From the NCBI RefSeq assembly GCF_004114915.1, contig NZ_CP022219.1, forward strand, positions 1,022,501 through 1,086,500: DNA of 64,000 nucleotides, read 5' to 3'. This document shows positions 62,241 through 64,000 of this stretch, piece after piece (the first letter of the stretch is position 1; every line of letters starts with the position of its first letter). This DNA comes from Bradyrhizobium guangxiense (GTDB lineage: Bacteria > Pseudomonadota > Alphaproteobacteria > Rhizobiales > Xanthobacteraceae). The position numbers and the translations under genes were made by a program. Below the pieces are notes generated by a model, which saw only the letters and a list, made by a program, of their open reading frames with translations, did not search any database and was not told the DNA's origin.

Positions 62241-63347
62241 ATGCATGGAACCAGAATTCTCGACGAGGCCGACCGTCTGATGACGGTCTGCAATCCCTGC
62301 CGCTACTGCGAGGGACTTTGCGCGGTCTTTCCCGCCATGGAGATGCGCCGCGCCTTCTCCGACGGCGATCTCAACTATCTCGCCAATCTCTGTCATGCCT
62401 GCGGCGCCTGCTATGTCGACTGCCAGTTCTCGCCGCCGCACGAGTTCAACGTTAACGTTCCCAAGACGCTCGCGGTTGCGCGCGCCGAGTCCTATGCAAC
62501 CTATGCCTGGCCGGGTGCGCTGTCCGGCGCCTTTGCGCACAACGGCCTTGTCATCAGCATCATCGCCGCGCTCAGCATGGCCGCCTTCATCCTGGGTTTC
62601 GCCGCCTTCAACGATCGCAGCGCGCTGTTTGGCATGCACACCGGCCCCGGCGCCTTCTACAAGCTGATGCCGCACAACGCGATGGCCGCATTGTTCGGCG
62701 CCGCCTTCCTTTATGCCGTCCTCGCGCTGGTGATGAGCGTGCGCGCGTTCTGGCGCGACATCGGTCCAACGATCACCGGCCGCGCCGACGGTGGCTCGAT
62801 CTTCCAGGCCATCCGCGACGCCGGCGAGCTGCGCTATCTGCATGGCGGCGGCGTCGGTTGCTATAACGAAGACGACAAGCCGACCGACCGACGCAAGCTG
62901 TATCATCACCTGACCTTCTACGGCTTCATTCTGTGCTTTGCGGCGACCTCGGTCGCCACGCTGTATCACTATCTGCTCGGCCGCGAGGCGCCATATCCAT
63001 GGTGGGATCTGCCGGTGGTGCTGGGTACGCTCGGCGGCGTCGGACTGATTGTTGGCCCGATCGGCCTGTTCACGGCCAAGATGCGCCGCGATCCGGCGCT
63101 GCTCGACGAGGCCCGCTACGGCATGGATGTCGGTTTCATCGCCATGCTGTTGCTGACTGGGCTCACCGGCATGCTGCTTCTGCTGTTGCGCGAGACCGCT
63201 GCCATGGGGCCGCTATTGGCGCTGCACCTTGGGGCGGTGTTCGCGCTGTTCATCACCATGCCGTACGGCAAGTTCGTGCACGGCATCTATCGCTTCGCCG
63301 CGTTGGTGCGTTACGCGCAGGAGCGGCGTAGTGAGGCCGGCTCTTGA
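62241..63347 (+). CDS. tcuB: TcuB-type electron-transfer membrane protein
   Basis: 368-aa protein. The cytoplasmic N terminus holds two 4Fe-4S motifs: C17-x2-C20-x2-C23-x3-C27 and C51-x2-C54-x2-C57-x3-C61. Then come about six membrane helices with histidines (FYKLMPHNAMA, KLYHHLTFYGF) able to bind haem. TcuB takes electrons from reduced TcuA and passes them to quinone. It starts 4 bp after the esterase gene. No TcuC transporter follows. Confidence 0.92.
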   Translation: MHGTRILDEADRLMTVCNPCRYCEGLCAVFPAMEMRRAFSDGDLNYLANLCHACGACYVDCQFSPPHEFNVNVPKTLAVARAESYATYAWPGALSGAFAHNGLVISIIAALSMAAFILGFAAFNDRSALFGMHTGPGAFYKLMPHNAMAALFGAAFLYAVLALVMSVRAFWRDIGPTITGRADGGSIFQAIRDAGELRYLHGGGVGCYNEDDKPTDRRKLYHHLTFYGFILCFAATSVATLYHYLLGREAPYPWWDLPVVLGTLGGVGLIVGPIGLFTAKMRRDPALLDEARYGMDVGFIAMLLLTGLTGMLLLLLRETAAMGPLLALHLGAVFALFITMPYGKFVHGIYRFAALVRYAQERRSEAGS

Positions 63348-63419
63348 GGGATATCGGAGAGTCGGTGCAGGAAGAGCCGTCGCACTGGACATCCGCCAAT
63401 GAACAGCCATGGGCTGGGG

Positions 63420-64000
63420 TCAAGCCACCTCGCGCTCCGGCGCGGAGGCCTGCTCGCGCGCCATCGTCGTTGCCGTGACATAGTCGGTCTTGCCGGTGCC
63501 GAGCAGCGGCACCTTGTCGACCACCATGATCGTGGCGGGAACGGTCAGCTCGGACGCGCCAATGGACTTGGCCTGTCCCTGCATCGCGCTGCGCTCGGCA
63601 GTCTTCTCCGTCGTCAGCAGCACGATGCGTTCGCCCTTGCGCTGGTCGGGGATCGAGACGGCGACCGAGGCGGCCTGCGGCCACAGCGCCGTCGCGATGG
63701 CTTCGACTGCGGACAGCGAGACCATTTCGCCTGCAATCTTGGCAAAGCGCTTGGCGCGGCCCTTGATGGTGATGAAGCCGGCAGCGTCGATCGCCACGAT
63801 GTCGCCGGTATCGTGCCAGCCTTCGGGAAGCTTTTCGAGCACGCCGGGATTTTCGGCCCTGAGGTAACCGAGCATCACGTTCGGGCCGCGTACGGACAGA
63901 CGCCCACCTTCCTCGATGCCGGGGACCGGATCGAGTCGGCTTTCCATCAGCGGCGAGAGGCGGCCGACGGTGCCGGGACGGTTGGCCATCGGCGTGTTCA
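63420..64000 (-). CDS. Aas-like acyl-[ACP] synthetase, C-terminal part (cut by window edge)
   Basis: The visible 193 residues are the end of an AMP-forming ligase: NTPMANRPGTVGRLSPLMES, VRGPNVMLGYL, the A8 hinge WHDTGDIVAIDAAGFITIKGR (shown in part: TGDIVAIDAAGF), and the C-terminal KxPxxGxGKTDY motif with the adenylation lysine in PLLGTGKTDY. This ending is typical of Aas, which re-acylates lysophospholipids. The frame continues beyond the window, so the internal Met at 63989 is not the start. Confidence 0.85.
   Translation of the reverse strand, partial: NTPMANRPGTVGRLSPLMESRLDPVPGIEEGGRLSVRGPNVMLGYLRAENPGVLEKLPEGWHDTGDIVAIDAAGFITIKGRAKRFAKIAGEMVSLSAVEAIATALWPQAASVAVSIPDQRKGERIVLLTTEKTAERSAMQGQAKSIGASELTVPATIMVVDKVPLLGTGKTDYVTATTMAREQASAPEREVA

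Overview
The window is high-GC chromosomal DNA from an alphaproteobacterium. Gene content, protein style and dispersed repeats fit Bradyrhizobium or a close relative: several paralogous solute-binding proteins, FixK/FNR-type boxes upstream of chaperone genes, PEP-CTERM-like sorting signals, and the characteristic palindromic intergenic repeats. The genus is an inference from style; no search was run.

Region 1 (0.3-7.7 kb) is a stress island: Hsp20, a ChaB-like protein, a divergent GroEL without GroES, a rhodanese, a small membrane protein, a secreted caspase-like protein, a membrane methyltransferase and an uncharacterised 110-aa protein. Three promoters here carry a TTGA-N6-TCAA box about 41 bp upstream of a predicted transcription start. 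Two of these boxes lie inside an almost identical 92-bp repeat. This suggests a small microoxic (FixK/FNR) chaperone regulon.

Region 2 (7.8-20.6 kb) is catabolic. An FAD amine oxidase-like enzyme, a SnoaL-like protein and a TauE/SafE exporter adjoin a MocR regulator. Divergent from the regulator runs one long operon: YtcJ-type amidohydrolase, G3E GTPase (metallochaperone family), and a complete peptide-type ABC importer (binding protein, two permeases, two ATPases).

Region 3 (20.9-32.8 kb) is mixed. It holds a very large TPR protein divergent from a protein with a C-terminal PEP-CTERM-like sorting signal, a Ku end-joining locus with small genes, a tRNA-Ile2(CAU), a remnant of a GntR regulator, and four solute-binding proteins of three families with no membrane partners nearby.

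Region 4 (32.9-52.6 kb) is the most coherent unit: tungsten/molybdenum cofactor supply and formate/oxalate metabolism. It contains a TupR-like regulator, the tungstate-binding protein TupA (without TupB/TupC), three MoeA-type proteins (one fused to a binding-protein domain), MobA, FdhD, MobB, TusA, a sigma-54 two-component pair, an oxalate/formate (OFA) MFS transporter, and a two-subunit NAD-linked formate dehydrogenase whose beta subunit is a NuoE-NuoF fusion. The transporter gene has a near-perfect -24/-12 promoter with two identical-arm inverted repeats 22 bp apart upstream, a typical enhancer arrangement for the adjacent response regulator.

Region 5 (52.9-64 kb) holds a YbaK deacylase and a HupE/UreJ-like membrane protein, followed by an IclR-containing catabolic operon (SCP2-like protein, alpha/beta hydrolase, LivK-type binding protein, beta-hydroxyacid dehydrogenase). 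Next come a GntR regulator and a divergent tricarballylate-type operon (tcuA, a secreted esterase, tcuB). The window ends inside an Aas-like acyl-ACP synthetase.
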